A stretch of 64,000 nt of DNA from Bacillota bacterium (lineage in GTDB: Bacteria; Bacillota; Clostridia; Lachnospirales; Lachnospiraceae), in assembly GCA_023423045.1 (NCBI GenBank), contig JAFAGA010000011.1:43660-107659 (forward strand), written 5' to 3'. The notes under the pieces are model-generated. The model made no database searches. It was not told the DNA's origin and worked only from the letters and a program-made list of their open reading frames with translations. Shown piece after piece: positions 17,226-27,365 of the stretch. Position numbers and translations under genes: made by a program. Within the stretch, counting starts at the first letter, position 1. Each line of letters starts with the position of its first letter.

Positions 17226-18043
17226 TATTGGTTCTGCTTTCGGTATTTAAGAGGGGATATCCCGGTTTTTGCTTTAAAGAGGTTGGAGAAATAATGTTCA
17301 TCATAAAAATTCAAATCCATGGATATCTCTTTTATACTCTTATTGGAATTGAGAAGCAGCAGCTTGGCAAGCTCGATCTTCTGGTTAAGCAGGTATTGAT
17401 ATGGAGTAATGCCGAAAGCTTTCTTAAATATGCGGATGGTCTGGGAAGGGGAATGATAGATTTGATCACACAAATCCTTTAATTCCACCTTGGCAGAATT
17501 GTTCTTGTCCAGATATTCCTTGAGGATCCTGGCATCCCCGGAATAGGTCGGCTGTTCCCTATGGACATGGGGGTAAAGCGTCAGTATTAACTGGAAGAAG
17601 AGCCGGGAGGCTTCATCGGAAAAGGCAGGATTGTAGTTTCCGGCTTTCCTGGCTGCGCCCAGCAGATCAAGGAACAGGGAGGATACAGGGACATTCTCAA
17701 TGTGGTTTATATGGGTAAGGCGATAGAGCTGGACCAGGCTATCGATCAGGGGCCCTCTGGCATTGAACCATATCTTGGTCCATGGGTTTGCCTTGTCCGA
17801 ATAGTAGAGATGGTCCGACCGGCGGTGGAGAATATAGATATCGCCTTTTTTAGCTGTGAACTCCTTCCCGTCCGTAATTACGGTCCCCTCTCCCTCCAAT
17901 ACATATTCAAATACATAGATGGAGCTGTTCTTTCTTGAGATACGGTAGCTCTCATCACAATAAGAGATACCTGCCATTTCTATAAAAAAGGGGAGTTCTC
18001 CCCTGCGGGTTTCATTTAAAAAGCTTATGATTTCTTCCTTCAT
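17225..18043 (-). CDS. AraC-family transcriptional regulator
   Basis: A 272-residue one-component sugar regulator: an N-terminal cupin-like sensor (EYVLEGEGTVITDGKEFTAK, residues about 44-63) and a C-terminal double helix-turn-helix (LKEYLDKNNSAKVELKDLCD through DEHYFSNLFKAKTGISPLKY). The start is the ATG eight bases after GTGAGGA; ATGs further upstream are too close or without a site. It is transcribed away from the DUF4964/4965-type gene across a 140-base gap, so that gene is its likely target. No close palindromic operator was recognised there. Confidence 0.92.
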   Translation of the reverse strand: MKEEIISFLNETRRGELPFFIEMAGISYCDESYRISRKNSSIYVFEYVLEGEGTVITDGKEFTAKKGDIYILHRRSDHLYYSDKANPWTKIWFNARGPLIDSLVQLYRLTHINHIENVPVSSLFLDLLGAARKAGNYNPAFSDEASRLFFQLILTLYPHVHREQPTYSGDARILKEYLDKNNSAKVELKDLCDQIYHSPSQTIRIFKKAFGITPYQYLLNQKIELAKLLLLNSNKSIKEISMDLNFYDEHYFSNLFKAKTGISPLKYRKQNQ

Positions 18044-18183
18044 GCACATAATCCTCACTTTTATATTAACTTTATGCATTGATTTAATAGATTATAGCAT
18101 TATAATATATGTATGTCTATGAAGTAACGCTATTTAGAATCAAGATTAAAATATCAACATGAACAGATAAGGAGAATAATAAG

Positions 18184-20115
18184 ATGAGCTTACGTTATCC
18201 AGCAGTTCCATTAATCACAGTTGATCCATATTTTAATATATGGTCAATGAGCAATCAGCTGAATGCCGATGTAACCAGACATTGGACATGCAAACAGCAC
18301 AGACTTACGGGTATCCTGGAAATTGATGATGTCCCTTATTGCTTTATGGGACTTTCCGATGCAGTGTCCATGAAGCAGGAAAGTGTCAGCGTAGATGCAT
18401 TGTCTACGGAATATGTATTCACAGCGGAGGAGGTAACCCTGAAGGTAAGCTTCACGACACCGCTGCTGCTTGACGAGCCGTCCGTCTGTGCGCGTCCGGT
18501 TACCTATATGTCAGTGGTGCTTCATTCCGCCGATGAGAAGAAACATAGCTATAAGATCAGGCTTATTGCAGATGATGAGCTCTGTCTGGATGAAAAAGGC
18601 CAGTGGGATACTGCATTCTCCTATGGAGAAGAGGCGGGCTTTGCCTGGGGAAGAGTCGGAAGCGTACCGCAGAAGCTTCTGAATAAATCAGGGGATGATA
18701 TTCGCATTGACTGGGGGTATCTCTATCTGGCAGCACAGAAAGCTCCCGCTGTTAATACGGTGATTGATCAGCTTCCTTCCCTGGAGGAGACCACGACACA
18801 GAGCGGCAGACTTCAGCTTGTGATGGACTTTGAAGAAGCGGCGAAGGCTCAGGCGTTGATCGCAATCGCCTATGACGATGTGAAATCCATCGAATATTTC
18901 GGACAGGCTCTGGATGCTTATTGGATTGATGAGAAGACTCCGGATATCCTGACAGCGATTACCCTTGCTTTTAAGGAATATCCTGAATTATCCGCCCGTT
19001 GCAAGCAATTTTCTGAGGATCTTGATACCAGAGCTCAGGCCTGCGGCGGAGAAAAATATGCGAAGCTGCTTGCCCTGGCATACCGCCAGTCCATAGCTGC
19101 TCATAAGATTTGCAGGGACACAGAAGGAAATATGCTCTTTATCTCCAAGGAATGCTTCAGTAACGGTTGTGCTGCTACGGTTGACGTGAGCTATCCCTCC
19201 ATTCCTCTGTACTTGCTTTACAATGCAGAGTTCGTCAAGGGAATGCTCCGCCCGATCTTCAAATACGCTTCCTCACCCGAGTGGCCTTTTGATTTCGCGC
19301 CTCACGATGCAGGCCAGTATCCGCTGCTGAACGGGCAGGTATACGGGGAGAATCAACTGAAATACCAGATGCCGGTGGAAGAATGCGGAAATATGCTGGT
19401 CATGATGACCAACCTGTGCCTGGTACAGAAGGATATCAGCTATGCCGTAGAGAATTGGGATCTGCTTAAGAAGTGGTCAGAATATCTGAAAGAAGCAGGT
19501 ATGGATCCGGAGAACCAGCTTTGCACCGACGATTTTGCCGGTCATCTGGCTCATAACTGCAATCTTTCCATTAAGGCAATCATGGGAATTGCAGGCTTCT
19601 CCATCCTTTGTGATATCAAGGGAGACAAGGAGCAGGCAAAGGAATATCATGAAACTGCCAAGGAGATGGCAAAGCGCTGGATAACAATGGCTTCCAAGAA
19701 GGACGGCACCTATCGTCTGGCTTTCGATCAAGAAGACAGCTTTAGCATGAAGTATAATCTGGTTTGGGATAAGTTGTGGGGAACACAAATTTTTGACCTG
19801 GCAGATTTTGATAAGGAGCTTTCCTCCTATCTTAAACGTTCCAACCAGTTCGGAATGCCTCTGGATAACCGGGCAGACTATACCAAGTCCGATTGGCTGG
19901 TATGGTGTGCAACCCTGATGGAAACGAAAGAAGAGTTCGAGAAAATGGTAGCTCCGTTATATGCGGCTTATGAGAATTCCCCTACACGCGTACCGATGAC
20001 AGACTGGTATGATACCAAGACAGGCAAGATGATCGGGTTCCAGAACCGTACCGTACAAGGTGGACTTTTCATAAGGATGCTGCTTGAAACAGGAGTATGT
20101 AAAGCAGACAGATAA
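18184..20115 (+). CDS. DUF4964/DUF5127/DUF4965/DUF1793 (glutaminase A-like) protein
   Basis: A 643-residue protein whose opening SLRYPAVPLITVDPYFNIWS, TRHWTCKQHRLTGI and YCFMGL are typical of DUF4964, followed by a DUF5127-like beta region and an (alpha/alpha)-barrel half with HKICRDTEGNMLFISKECF, VDVSYPSIPLYLLYN, PFDFAPHDAGQYPL and DFAGHLAHNCNLSIKAI, as in DUF4965 and DUF1793. Fungal relatives were named glutaminase A, but bacterial members occur in glycan loci and the fold is glycosidase-like, so glutaminase activity should not be assumed. No signal peptide: cytoplasmic. GGAGAATAAG precedes the ATG. The divergent AraC gene is its probable regulator. Shorter than many family members (about 700-850). 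Confidence 0.85.
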   Translation: MSLRYPAVPLITVDPYFNIWSMSNQLNADVTRHWTCKQHRLTGILEIDDVPYCFMGLSDAVSMKQESVSVDALSTEYVFTAEEVTLKVSFTTPLLLDEPSVCARPVTYMSVVLHSADEKKHSYKIRLIADDELCLDEKGQWDTAFSYGEEAGFAWGRVGSVPQKLLNKSGDDIRIDWGYLYLAAQKAPAVNTVIDQLPSLEETTTQSGRLQLVMDFEEAAKAQALIAIAYDDVKSIEYFGQALDAYWIDEKTPDILTAITLAFKEYPELSARCKQFSEDLDTRAQACGGEKYAKLLALAYRQSIAAHKICRDTEGNMLFISKECFSNGCAATVDVSYPSIPLYLLYNAEFVKGMLRPIFKYASSPEWPFDFAPHDAGQYPLLNGQVYGENQLKYQMPVEECGNMLVMMTNLCLVQKDISYAVENWDLLKKWSEYLKEAGMDPENQLCTDDFAGHLAHNCNLSIKAIMGIAGFSILCDIKGDKEQAKEYHETAKEMAKRWITMASKKDGTYRLAFDQEDSFSMKYNLVWDKLWGTQIFDLADFDKELSSYLKRSNQFGMPLDNRADYTKSDWLVWCATLMETKEEFEKMVAPLYAAYENSPTRVPMTDWYDTKTGKMIGFQNRTVQGGLFIRMLLETGVCKADR

Positions 20116-20233
20116 TAGTGCCTGCAGGTAAAGAGCTCAGACAGCAAGTGATGCAGACAGGACAAAGCTCAGACACCAGCCGTATCGAAGGGAAAAGACA
20201 TAAATAAAAATGGCATAAACAGATAAATAACAG

Positions 20234-20283
20234 GCTCTCCTTACCGCGCAGATTTGATATCAGCAAGGATTAAGGAGAGCTTT
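20234..20283 (+). terminator. Terminator of the DUF4965-type gene
   Basis: GCTCTCCTTA / TAAGGAGAGC stem, 27-base loop, TTT following. The rest of the 20116-20448 gap holds only a possible promoter (TTGATT, 17, TAGGAT at 20331-20359) for the two-component genes. Confidence 0.7.
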
Positions 20284-20448
20284 GTGTTATGGCGAAACCC
20301 TGCTGGAATAGATTGGAGCGCGAAATGGGATTGATTTTGTAGTATATTCAGTTTAGGATAGTATCTGGAAACTTTATCTCCACAGCAATTTGAAAAATCA
20401 AACTTTAAGATATCTAACCAGAAGGAGAATAGGAGAAGTGGATTATTT

Positions 20449-22068
20449 ATGAAAAAGGATGAACAATTAAGAGTTATCGTTGCTGACGATGAAGCCATGC
20501 AGCGGAATGTGCTGAAGGATATTATTCACAAACTATTCCCCTCTTATGAGGTCATTGCATGCAGCAATGGAAGCGAGGTTTACGATAATATGCAGGAGAA
20601 GCCGGCAGATATTGTTTTAACCGATATCCGCATGCCGATTATGGGAGGAATGGAGCTGAGCAAAAGAATTTTTGAGGAATATCCCAGCACCAAGGTGATT
20701 TTAATCAGCGCCTATCAGGAATTTGAGTATGCTCAAAATGCCATCAAATATAAGGTGGTGGAATATTTAATCAAACCCTTTCGCGTGTCGGAGGTCCAGA
20801 AAGTGCTGCAGAGGGTTCAGGATGATATCCGCAAAGAAAAGGAGAAGGAGAACAGCCTGAATACATACCAGGTTCTGGCGACCAACGCAAAAAAGCAGGA
20901 GGAATACAGGCTGTTGCAGGATATTCTTAAAGGAGACCTGGAGGCAGTCAGAGCTGATGAGGATAAATACGGTATTCTGAAAGAGTTTGGTACAATTGCT
21001 CTGCTGCGCTGGCGGGAGGTCCAGGGGGAAGCAAAGTCACATGCTGCTAACAATGGATACTATGCCATAACGAAGCAGCAGGAGGAAGTTCTGATGAATC
21101 ATATTTCCTTCTTATTTCCTCATATGTTCTATGTTCCTCAGACCAATGGCTTCAATAAATCTATACATAAGGCGGCGCTGCTGCTGCCGAAGGAAACTGC
21201 ATTGGAAGTGGCACAAAAATTAGAATACTGCCTGGAACAATTACAGCAGGAGAACATTGTATTCTGGGCCGGCTTATCCAATACAAGGCTATGCCTGTCG
21301 GAATCCGCATCGGAGGCTCTGATACAGGCGGAAGAGATGCTGGCTTTTTATTTTTATGAGCTTCGGGGAGGCATCTTTCCCTTTGACAGTATGCATACTG
21401 TTATGGATATTCCGACGAAATCCACGGTCTCCTTCGAAAACCAGCTGTACCGGGCAGTTCGCAGTCTTGATATAAAACAGATGGGGGAAATTATTGACGG
21501 CATGAAAACCACCCTCTCAGGAGAAACCAGGTGTTACCCCAATAAAATCAAGCACAGAATATCCTCCATAATCGTATCAATTTTAAAGGAATTAGAGAAT
21601 CAGATGCGCCAGGAGCAGTATGACCAATTACTGAACCAGTCCTATCAAAGATACGCAGAATGTGAATCCTTTGATCAGCTATTTGAGATATCCAGGCAGC
21701 TGCTGGAACAGGCGATACGCTGTTCCGGCCAAAAAGATAATCCGCCGGATGCAATAGAGGACTGCATTAATTACATTAAGGCACATTTGGACAGTGATCT
21801 GTCCTTGCAAAGGGTAGCGGATTATATTCATTTTCATCCCAACTATTTGTCCGGAAAGCTGAAGGAAAAGGTTGGGCTGCCTTTCAGCGTGTACGTGCTG
21901 AAATTAAGGATGGAGCTGGCTTGCCGCCTGCTGATGGAAACCAATGATAAGGTTCAGGAGATCGCCCTGCGGTGCGGCTTTCGCGATAGTAATTACTTCA
22001 ACCGGATGTTTCGCAGGGAATTTTGTATTTCTCCCGAGCAATATAGAAAGGTAAATACAAAATGGTAA
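20449..22068 (+). CDS. YesN-type response regulator with AraC output
   Basis: A 539-residue regulator: receiver domain (residues 1-125) with phospho-acceptor Asp59 in DIVLTDIRMPI, acidic pair DD13-14 and Lys in VVEYLIKPF; a 290-residue linker; and a C-terminal AraC double HTH (DLSLQRVADYIHFHPNYLSG ... CGFRDSNYFNRMFRREF). It is followed, with an 8-base overlap, by the sensor kinase. It most likely activates the adjacent SBP-permease-GH127 genes when the sugar is present. Start ATG has a weak upstream site (GAAGTGG). Paralogous in layout to the regulator at 54.1 kb. Confidence 0.95.
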   Translation: MKKDEQLRVIVADDEAMQRNVLKDIIHKLFPSYEVIACSNGSEVYDNMQEKPADIVLTDIRMPIMGGMELSKRIFEEYPSTKVILISAYQEFEYAQNAIKYKVVEYLIKPFRVSEVQKVLQRVQDDIRKEKEKENSLNTYQVLATNAKKQEEYRLLQDILKGDLEAVRADEDKYGILKEFGTIALLRWREVQGEAKSHAANNGYYAITKQQEEVLMNHISFLFPHMFYVPQTNGFNKSIHKAALLLPKETALEVAQKLEYCLEQLQQENIVFWAGLSNTRLCLSESASEALIQAEEMLAFYFYELRGGIFPFDSMHTVMDIPTKSTVSFENQLYRAVRSLDIKQMGEIIDGMKTTLSGETRCYPNKIKHRISSIIVSILKELENQMRQEQYDQLLNQSYQRYAECESFDQLFEISRQLLEQAIRCSGQKDNPPDAIEDCINYIKAHLDSDLSLQRVADYIHFHPNYLSGKLKEKVGLPFSVYVLKLRMELACRLLMETNDKVQEIALRCGFRDSNYFNRMFRREFCISPEQYRKVNTKW

Positions 22069-23885
22069 AAAAATATATGCAGCGAATCTTATACATGAGC
22101 CTGCGGGGCAAGCTTGGGATCATTCTGGCAGTATTTGCAATTATCCCATCCTTTGTGATCTACAGCCGGATCATGAAGACCTATGAGGATGACATGGTGA
22201 AGGTAGCATCCCAGAATGTGCAGTCCATCGTAAAAACCAATAATAACCTGATCCAAACTACCCTAAACCGGATTGAGGATGCGTCCTACCTGCTCTTGAA
22301 CAATGAGGACTGCTTTGATTGCTTTTCCAATATGGATACCTTTGCGGTCAGTGATTTTTTAAGCAGAGACCGGGTTATATCAGATGTATTGGGGAAGCAG
22401 TTTGCTTCGAACAATACGGTTTATGCAAAGTACCTGTATACGCCCAGGTGGATCTTTGATACCAATAATACCTCCATGAGGCCTACGATTGAGGAGATAC
22501 AGAATTTTGGACTGGACGCGAAAGCGGCAGCAGCCGGAGGGCAGGCACTATGGATCACCGGCTATGATTACGGGAAATGGTTTCAAACAGAATATTTAAG
22601 CAAGAAAGAGAACTATAGGTACCAATACCCCATCACTATGGTCCGGCAGATGAATTTTCAATATTCTCAGAACGGGAAGCTCTATGCTATGAAAAGCGAT
22701 CAGTTCAGGCCGGTTCTGGTAGTGCATGTGCTGGAGGAAACCCTGGCATCCCTTTATGAATCCAGCGTAAATTATGAAGGCAGCACCTATGCGGTGGTCA
22801 ACGAAGAAGGGGTTATCCTTTCCTCGGACAACCGGCTTTTTCCCATCACTTCCCTGGTACCGGAACAGATTCTTGCACTGAAGTCCTCTTCCGGTTATAC
22901 CTCCTATTGGATCGATAATGTGGAGTATCTGCTGTGCTATGATGATATGGAGAGGTTTGACTGGTTTTCCTTCTGCCTGATTCCGATGTCGGAGGTAATC
23001 CAGACCACGAAGGATCAGATGCAGAGTTCCCAGAGATGGATCACCATGGTACTCCTGGCAGCTTCCGTGTTCATCGCAGCGCTTCTTTCCTCCACCATCA
23101 GCAAGCCCATCGCGTCATTGACAAAAGCGGCAGAGCGGGTCTCAACCGGGGATTTCAGTGCGGATACACCGGTTCCCAGAGGAAAGGATTTTCGGATTCT
23201 GACCCAGACCTTTAATCACATGGAAAGGGAAATCACCAGGCTGATTGATGAAAATTATAAAATATCCCTGCAGGAGAAGGATACCCAGATCATGGCCCTG
23301 ACCATGCAGATTAATCCTCATTTCCTGTATAATACCTTGAATACCATCAATATGATGGCGATTATGAACGAGGATCATGAGACCTCGGAGCTGATCGTAA
23401 GCCTGTCGGAGATGCTCCATTATTCCTTTAATAACAACGAAGAACGGATTCCTCTATCCGATGAAGTGCAGTGGACCATTAACTACATTAATATTATGTC
23501 AAGACGTTTTGCTGGTGTTTTTGAGACAAGGATAGAGATACCGGATGAGCTGTTGGTCTATAAGGTTCCTAAATTTTTTCTGCAGCCCATTGTTGAGAAC
23601 GCCATCCTCCATGGATTTGAAGGAATGTCCGGAGGAGGGCTTCTAAGGCTGTGTGTAAGAAAGGAAGGAGATTTTATCATATTTACCGTTTCCGATAACG
23701 GCAAGGGGATGGAGGTGCCGGACTACCGGAACGTTCTGAGCAAGACAGGAGGAGAGGGGAGCATCGGTCTTTCCAATGTATATTGCCGGCTGTCCCTGAT
23801 CTACGGGGATAACTATTCCATGGATCTGAGGTCGGAGCCGGGAGTTGGAACCACATTCTATCTGATCCTGCCCTGCCAAGGCTAA
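22062..23885 (+). CDS. YesM-type sensor histidine kinase
   Basis: A 607-residue kinase of the LytS/YesM group: first membrane helix about residues 18-35, extracellular sensing region to about 325, second helix (WITMVLLAASVFIAALLSS), HAMP (SKPIASLTKAAERVSTGDFS), then the His-kinase domain with phospho-acceptor His420 in QINPHFLYNTLNTINMM and the ATP-binding FFLQPIVENAILHGFEG, DNGKGM and GSIGLSNV. It senses an extracellular sugar, perhaps through the binding protein encoded next, and phosphorylates the regulator whose gene overlaps its start. Confidence 0.95.
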   Translation: MVKKYMQRILYMSLRGKLGIILAVFAIIPSFVIYSRIMKTYEDDMVKVASQNVQSIVKTNNNLIQTTLNRIEDASYLLLNNEDCFDCFSNMDTFAVSDFLSRDRVISDVLGKQFASNNTVYAKYLYTPRWIFDTNNTSMRPTIEEIQNFGLDAKAAAAGGQALWITGYDYGKWFQTEYLSKKENYRYQYPITMVRQMNFQYSQNGKLYAMKSDQFRPVLVVHVLEETLASLYESSVNYEGSTYAVVNEEGVILSSDNRLFPITSLVPEQILALKSSSGYTSYWIDNVEYLLCYDDMERFDWFSFCLIPMSEVIQTTKDQMQSSQRWITMVLLAASVFIAALLSSTISKPIASLTKAAERVSTGDFSADTPVPRGKDFRILTQTFNHMEREITRLIDENYKISLQEKDTQIMALTMQINPHFLYNTLNTINMMAIMNEDHETSELIVSLSEMLHYSFNNNEERIPLSDEVQWTINYINIMSRRFAGVFETRIEIPDELLVYKVPKFFLQPIVENAILHGFEGMSGGGLLRLCVRKEGDFIIFTVSDNGKGMEVPDYRNVLSKTGGEGSIGLSNVYCRLSLIYGDNYSMDLRSEPGVGTTFYLILPCQG

Positions 23886-24047
23886 GGGGGGAGGGAAGTG
23901 TGCGCCGGATGCAGATAACATCTTTGAATCGTACTATTATATGAGAATCCTCATATGGAAGAGAAAAGAACGGTATGCTAGACTTTAATCACCGGGTTAA
24001 TAAGACGTCTGATCCATAGAAAGCACGAATACCGAAAGGAGATTTTT

Positions 24048-25457
24048 ATGAAAATGAAAAGGCTGGTAAGTATAGTACTAATAGCAGTAATGGTTCTCAG
24101 TGCGACTGCCTGCTCAGGGAAATCAGGAGCAACAGGAGGTAAGGAAACGGGCGGTTCCAATCCATCCGGAGGAAACTCAGCTGCCGGGGGAGGCAGTGAT
24201 AAGGTTATTGAAATCAGATTTACCGAATGGGACGGCGGCGATACTTTAGCGGTTTATGAAGAAATTGCCGAGAAGTTCAATCAGTCACAGTCAAAGATTC
24301 ATGTAACGGTTATGAATATACCTGATGAATACGACACAAAAATTACCACCATGGTTGCCGGAAATGATGTGCCGGAAGTATGTATGCTGGATGCGGCAAG
24401 TTTAATGTATAACTATGCAGAGGAAGGCATTGTACTGAATATGCAGGACTTTATCAATAAGGATGAGTCCTTTGATAAAACCACTATGCTGGATCAGTTT
24501 AAATATATGCTCACTAGCGATTATATGGCGGGCTACGGAATTGGATCGGAAAATATTACAATGTTTTATAACCCTTCCCTGTTCCAGAAGTATGGAGTGG
24601 AAGAGCCTCCGGCCAGCTATAAGGATGCCTGGGACTGGGATACCTTTGTCAATGTTGCGCAGCAGCTTACCATCGATAAGGAAGGCAGAAACGCCCTTGA
24701 TCCGGCATTTGATCCGGAAAATATTGTTACATACGGAGTTACCATCAGCAAGTGGTGGGCAGGATATATGCCCTTCCTTTATTCTCAGGGAGGAGATTAC
24801 CTGAATGCAGACGGTACGGCAATCGGTTATGCCACAGAGGAAGGAATTGATGTACTCCAGAAGCTTGCGGATTTAACTTACAAATATCATGTTGCACCGA
24901 CTCCCACTGCCAGCGAAACCATGCCGGGTGCTTCCGAGGCTCTGACGACCAATAAGGTTGCTATGACTTTTGACGGCCAGTGGACCAATGCAGCCCTGAT
25001 CGCAGACGGAGTGGAGTATAATGTTGCAGCGCTTCCCAAGATGGGCGCTACAGCAAAAACAACCATGACCTATGGCGGTATCAGTATCATGAATACGGAT
25101 AAAGCAGATGCAGCTTGGGAATTCGTAAAGTTCATTCTTTCAGCAGGTGCCTGTGAGCCGTTATATAAATCAGGATTATGGCTTCCTACCAATGCTCAGG
25201 AATATACCGATGAGTATATCAAAACCTTTATTACCGACAAGCATCCGAAGAACTATTATGAATCCATCGTTGTTCCGATGATGGACGGCACTGCGGAGAG
25301 ACCGGTAGTAGCAAATATCAAGAATTTCAATAAGATCAATGACATTATTAGTCCGGCCCTGGATCTGCTGTGGTCCGGAGAAACGACAGCGGCGGAAGCA
25401 ATTGCTTCAATTGAGGATCAGGCAAATGCGGAAGTAAAGGGGTATTTAGGACAATAG
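24048..25457 (+). CDS. CUT1 sugar ABC transporter substrate-binding lipoprotein
   Basis: A 469-residue extracellular solute-binding protein family 1 lipoprotein. The signal peptide ends in lipobox SATAC with lipid-bearing Cys22, then a Gly/Ser linker (about 25-55) and the binding domain starting near FTEWDGGDTLAVYEEIAEKF. Signatures shared with the protein at 57.7 kb, such as LTIDKEGRNALDP and ASEALTTNKVAMTFDGQW, show they are paralogues. Gene order (RR-HK-SBP-permeases-GH127) suggests arabinofuranosyl oligosaccharides as ligand; this is inference. A hairpin follows before the permeases, which commonly gives surplus of the binding protein. Confidence 0.93.
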   Translation: MKMKRLVSIVLIAVMVLSATACSGKSGATGGKETGGSNPSGGNSAAGGGSDKVIEIRFTEWDGGDTLAVYEEIAEKFNQSQSKIHVTVMNIPDEYDTKITTMVAGNDVPEVCMLDAASLMYNYAEEGIVLNMQDFINKDESFDKTTMLDQFKYMLTSDYMAGYGIGSENITMFYNPSLFQKYGVEEPPASYKDAWDWDTFVNVAQQLTIDKEGRNALDPAFDPENIVTYGVTISKWWAGYMPFLYSQGGDYLNADGTAIGYATEEGIDVLQKLADLTYKYHVAPTPTASETMPGASEALTTNKVAMTFDGQWTNAALIADGVEYNVAALPKMGATAKTTMTYGGISIMNTDKADAAWEFVKFILSAGACEPLYKSGLWLPTNAQEYTDEYIKTFITDKHPKNYYESIVVPMMDGTAERPVVANIKNFNKINDIISPALDLLWSGETTAAEAIASIEDQANAEVKGYLGQ

Positions 25458-25493
25458 GCAAACTCATTTTAATAAGTAAATGAATTGTGTCAG

Positions 25494-25530
25494 AAAATGC
25501 GAAGAGATTCTCCTCTTCGCATTTTCCTTA
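25494..25530 (+). terminator. Attenuating hairpin between SBP and permease genes
   Basis: AAAATGCGAAGAG / CTCTTCGCATTTT, a 13-bp perfect stem with a 6-base loop; the right arm ends in T's followed by CC. Probably partial termination or mRNA protection inside the operon. Confidence 0.75.
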
Positions 25531-25591
25531 AAAAGGCGGAAGGGTAAGAGCTTTGCGTCATACTGTTTGTACGGAGGAAAGGAGTATTTCC

Positions 25592-26506
25592 GTGAAATAT
25601 AAAGAAAAAAAATTACTCAATTCGAAAACGAAATCCAATGTTGTAGGCTGGGCATTTGCCTTACCGGCGGTAATCGGTTTTCTATTCTTAAATCTGGTGC
25701 CGATGCTGCTCAGCGGTTATTACAGCTTTTGTGATTATAATATTATAAGTAAACCGGTCTGGTCGGGCCTGAATAATTACATCGCACTCTTTAATGGGAC
25801 GGATGCCACCTTCTGGTTATCGGTAAAGGCAACCCTGCTTTACGCAATCATGTCGGTACCGGCGAATCTGATATTCGCCTTTGCCATTGCGCTGCTACTA
25901 AACCGTGATATGGTGGGGCGGGCATTTTTCCGTTCCTTATTCTATCTGCCCTGTATCCTTCCGGCGGTGGCATCCAGCTTTGTATGGATACTGCTGATGA
26001 ATCCGGATTTTGGACTGTTCAATGTTATCTTGGATTTTCTTCATCTGCCGGAGAGCAAATTCTTCTGGGATCGAAGCAGCGTACTTCCGTCCATTGTATT
26101 TATGGGGATCTGGAGTACCGGTTCCACCCAGGTTATCTTTTTGGCAGGGCTTCAAAATATACCCAGAGTATATTACGAGGCGCTGGAAATCGACGGAGGA
26201 AATGCATGGCATAAGTTCTGGAGCGTAACCCTTCCCATGGTATCCTCCACCCTGTTCTTTAATCTGGTGATGGGAATCATCGGGGCCCTTCAGGTATTCG
26301 GGGCAGCTTACATTATCACCGAAGGCGGTCCCAACAATGCATCCCTGTTCTATGTGTTTAATCTGTGGCGCCAGGCCTTTAAGTACATGGATATGGGCAA
26401 GGCCTCGGCGATGGCATGGGTTCTGTTCATTGTGGTGCTGCTGGCAACGCTGGTGGTCTTTAAAACATCGAATAAATGGGTATACAATGAAGGAGGAGAT
26501 CAGTAA
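25592..26506 (+). CDS. CUT1 sugar ABC transporter permease (UgpA/LacF type)
   Basis: A 304-residue six-helix permease. The coupling (EAA) loop is visible in YYEALEIDGGNAWHKFWSVT with LPMV after it. The chosen start is GTG (VKYKEKKLLN), set by GGAGGAAAGGAG seven bases upstream; a TTG further up (25553) would put the ribosome site inside the gene. Its stop TAA overlaps the ATG of the second permease. With that partner it forms the channel for the sugar bound by the upstream lipoprotein. No ATPase gene lies in the operon, so an MsmX-like shared ATPase elsewhere is required. Confidence 0.94.
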   Translation: MKYKEKKLLNSKTKSNVVGWAFALPAVIGFLFLNLVPMLLSGYYSFCDYNIISKPVWSGLNNYIALFNGTDATFWLSVKATLLYAIMSVPANLIFAFAIALLLNRDMVGRAFFRSLFYLPCILPAVASSFVWILLMNPDFGLFNVILDFLHLPESKFFWDRSSVLPSIVFMGIWSTGSTQVIFLAGLQNIPRVYYEALEIDGGNAWHKFWSVTLPMVSSTLFFNLVMGIIGALQVFGAAYIITEGGPNNASLFYVFNLWRQAFKYMDMGKASAMAWVLFIVVLLATLVVFKTSNKWVYNEGGDQ

Positions 26507-27354
26507 TGGTTGTCAGAAAAAACACCTCTTATTATATAAAAAGAAGCATCTTCTATCTTGTGATCGGGCTGCTGGCTTTCGTCTGCGTTATTCCGCTGTA
26601 CTGGATGGTGCGTTCTTCCTTTATGAAAAATACGGATATTTATATCATGGATCCTTTCATTTTCTGGCCTGCCGAGATGCTTTGGAGCAATTTCACCACA
26701 GCATGGAAGTCGGCTCCGTTTACCAAATACGCTTTGAATACCATGATTATCGTTGTAGCAAATATATCCGGCACCCTGTTGACCGCTTCCATGGCGGCCT
26801 ATGCCTTTTCCAGAATCAAATGGAAGGGAAGGGGATTTTGCTTTGCAATGATTCTGACTACGATGATGCTGCCGGGAGCGGTTACCATTGTACCCCAGTT
26901 CTTGATCTGGAGAAACCTCCATATGGTAAACACCTATGTGCCCCTGATACTGCCGGCTTTTCTGGGAGGCGGAGCTTTTAATATCTTCCTGCTGAGACAA
27001 TTCTTCCTGGCCATTCCCAATGATCTGGATGAAGCGGCGGAGATTGACGGAGCAGGCAAGCTGAGGATCTTTTGGCAGATTATCCTTCCCCTGTCCAGAT
27101 CAGCCATGATTGTTGTGGCCCTGTTTACCTTCTTAGGAAACTGGAACGACTTCTTCGGCCCGATTATTTACCTGAATTCAAAGGAAAAGTTCACTTTGGC
27201 GGTGGGACTGCTGCAATTCAAGGGGGATTACTCAACAAAATGGAATCTGCTGATGGCGGCCTCCACGATTGTGGTGACACCTTGTATTCTCATCTATCTG
27301 GTGGGGCAGAGGTATCTGATTGAGGGTATTTCATTGACGGGAATGAAGGCATGA
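26506..27354 (+). CDS. CUT1 sugar ABC transporter permease (UgpE/LacG type)
   Basis: A 282-residue six-helix permease, the second subunit of the importer. The EAA loop reads LDEAAEIDGAGKLRIFWQII and the C-terminus QRYLIEGISLTGMKA is typical of this subunit class. ATG overlaps the preceding stop (TAATG), so the pair is translationally coupled. Closely similar in pattern to the permease at 60.1 kb (NDLDEAAEID versus RELDEAAYVD; EGISLTGMKA versus EGIATTGIKG). Confidence 0.94.
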   Translation: MVVRKNTSYYIKRSIFYLVIGLLAFVCVIPLYWMVRSSFMKNTDIYIMDPFIFWPAEMLWSNFTTAWKSAPFTKYALNTMIIVVANISGTLLTASMAAYAFSRIKWKGRGFCFAMILTTMMLPGAVTIVPQFLIWRNLHMVNTYVPLILPAFLGGGAFNIFLLRQFFLAIPNDLDEAAEIDGAGKLRIFWQIILPLSRSAMIVVALFTFLGNWNDFFGPIIYLNSKEKFTLAVGLLQFKGDYSTKWNLLMAASTIVVTPCILIYLVGQRYLIEGISLTGMKA

Positions 27355-27365
27355 TGAAAGAAGGC

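Noticed and set aside
26337..26981. 214-codon plus-strand frame and a 166-codon minus-strand frame over the permease junction
   Set aside because: Both overlap two well-conserved permease genes in other frames and show no family features.
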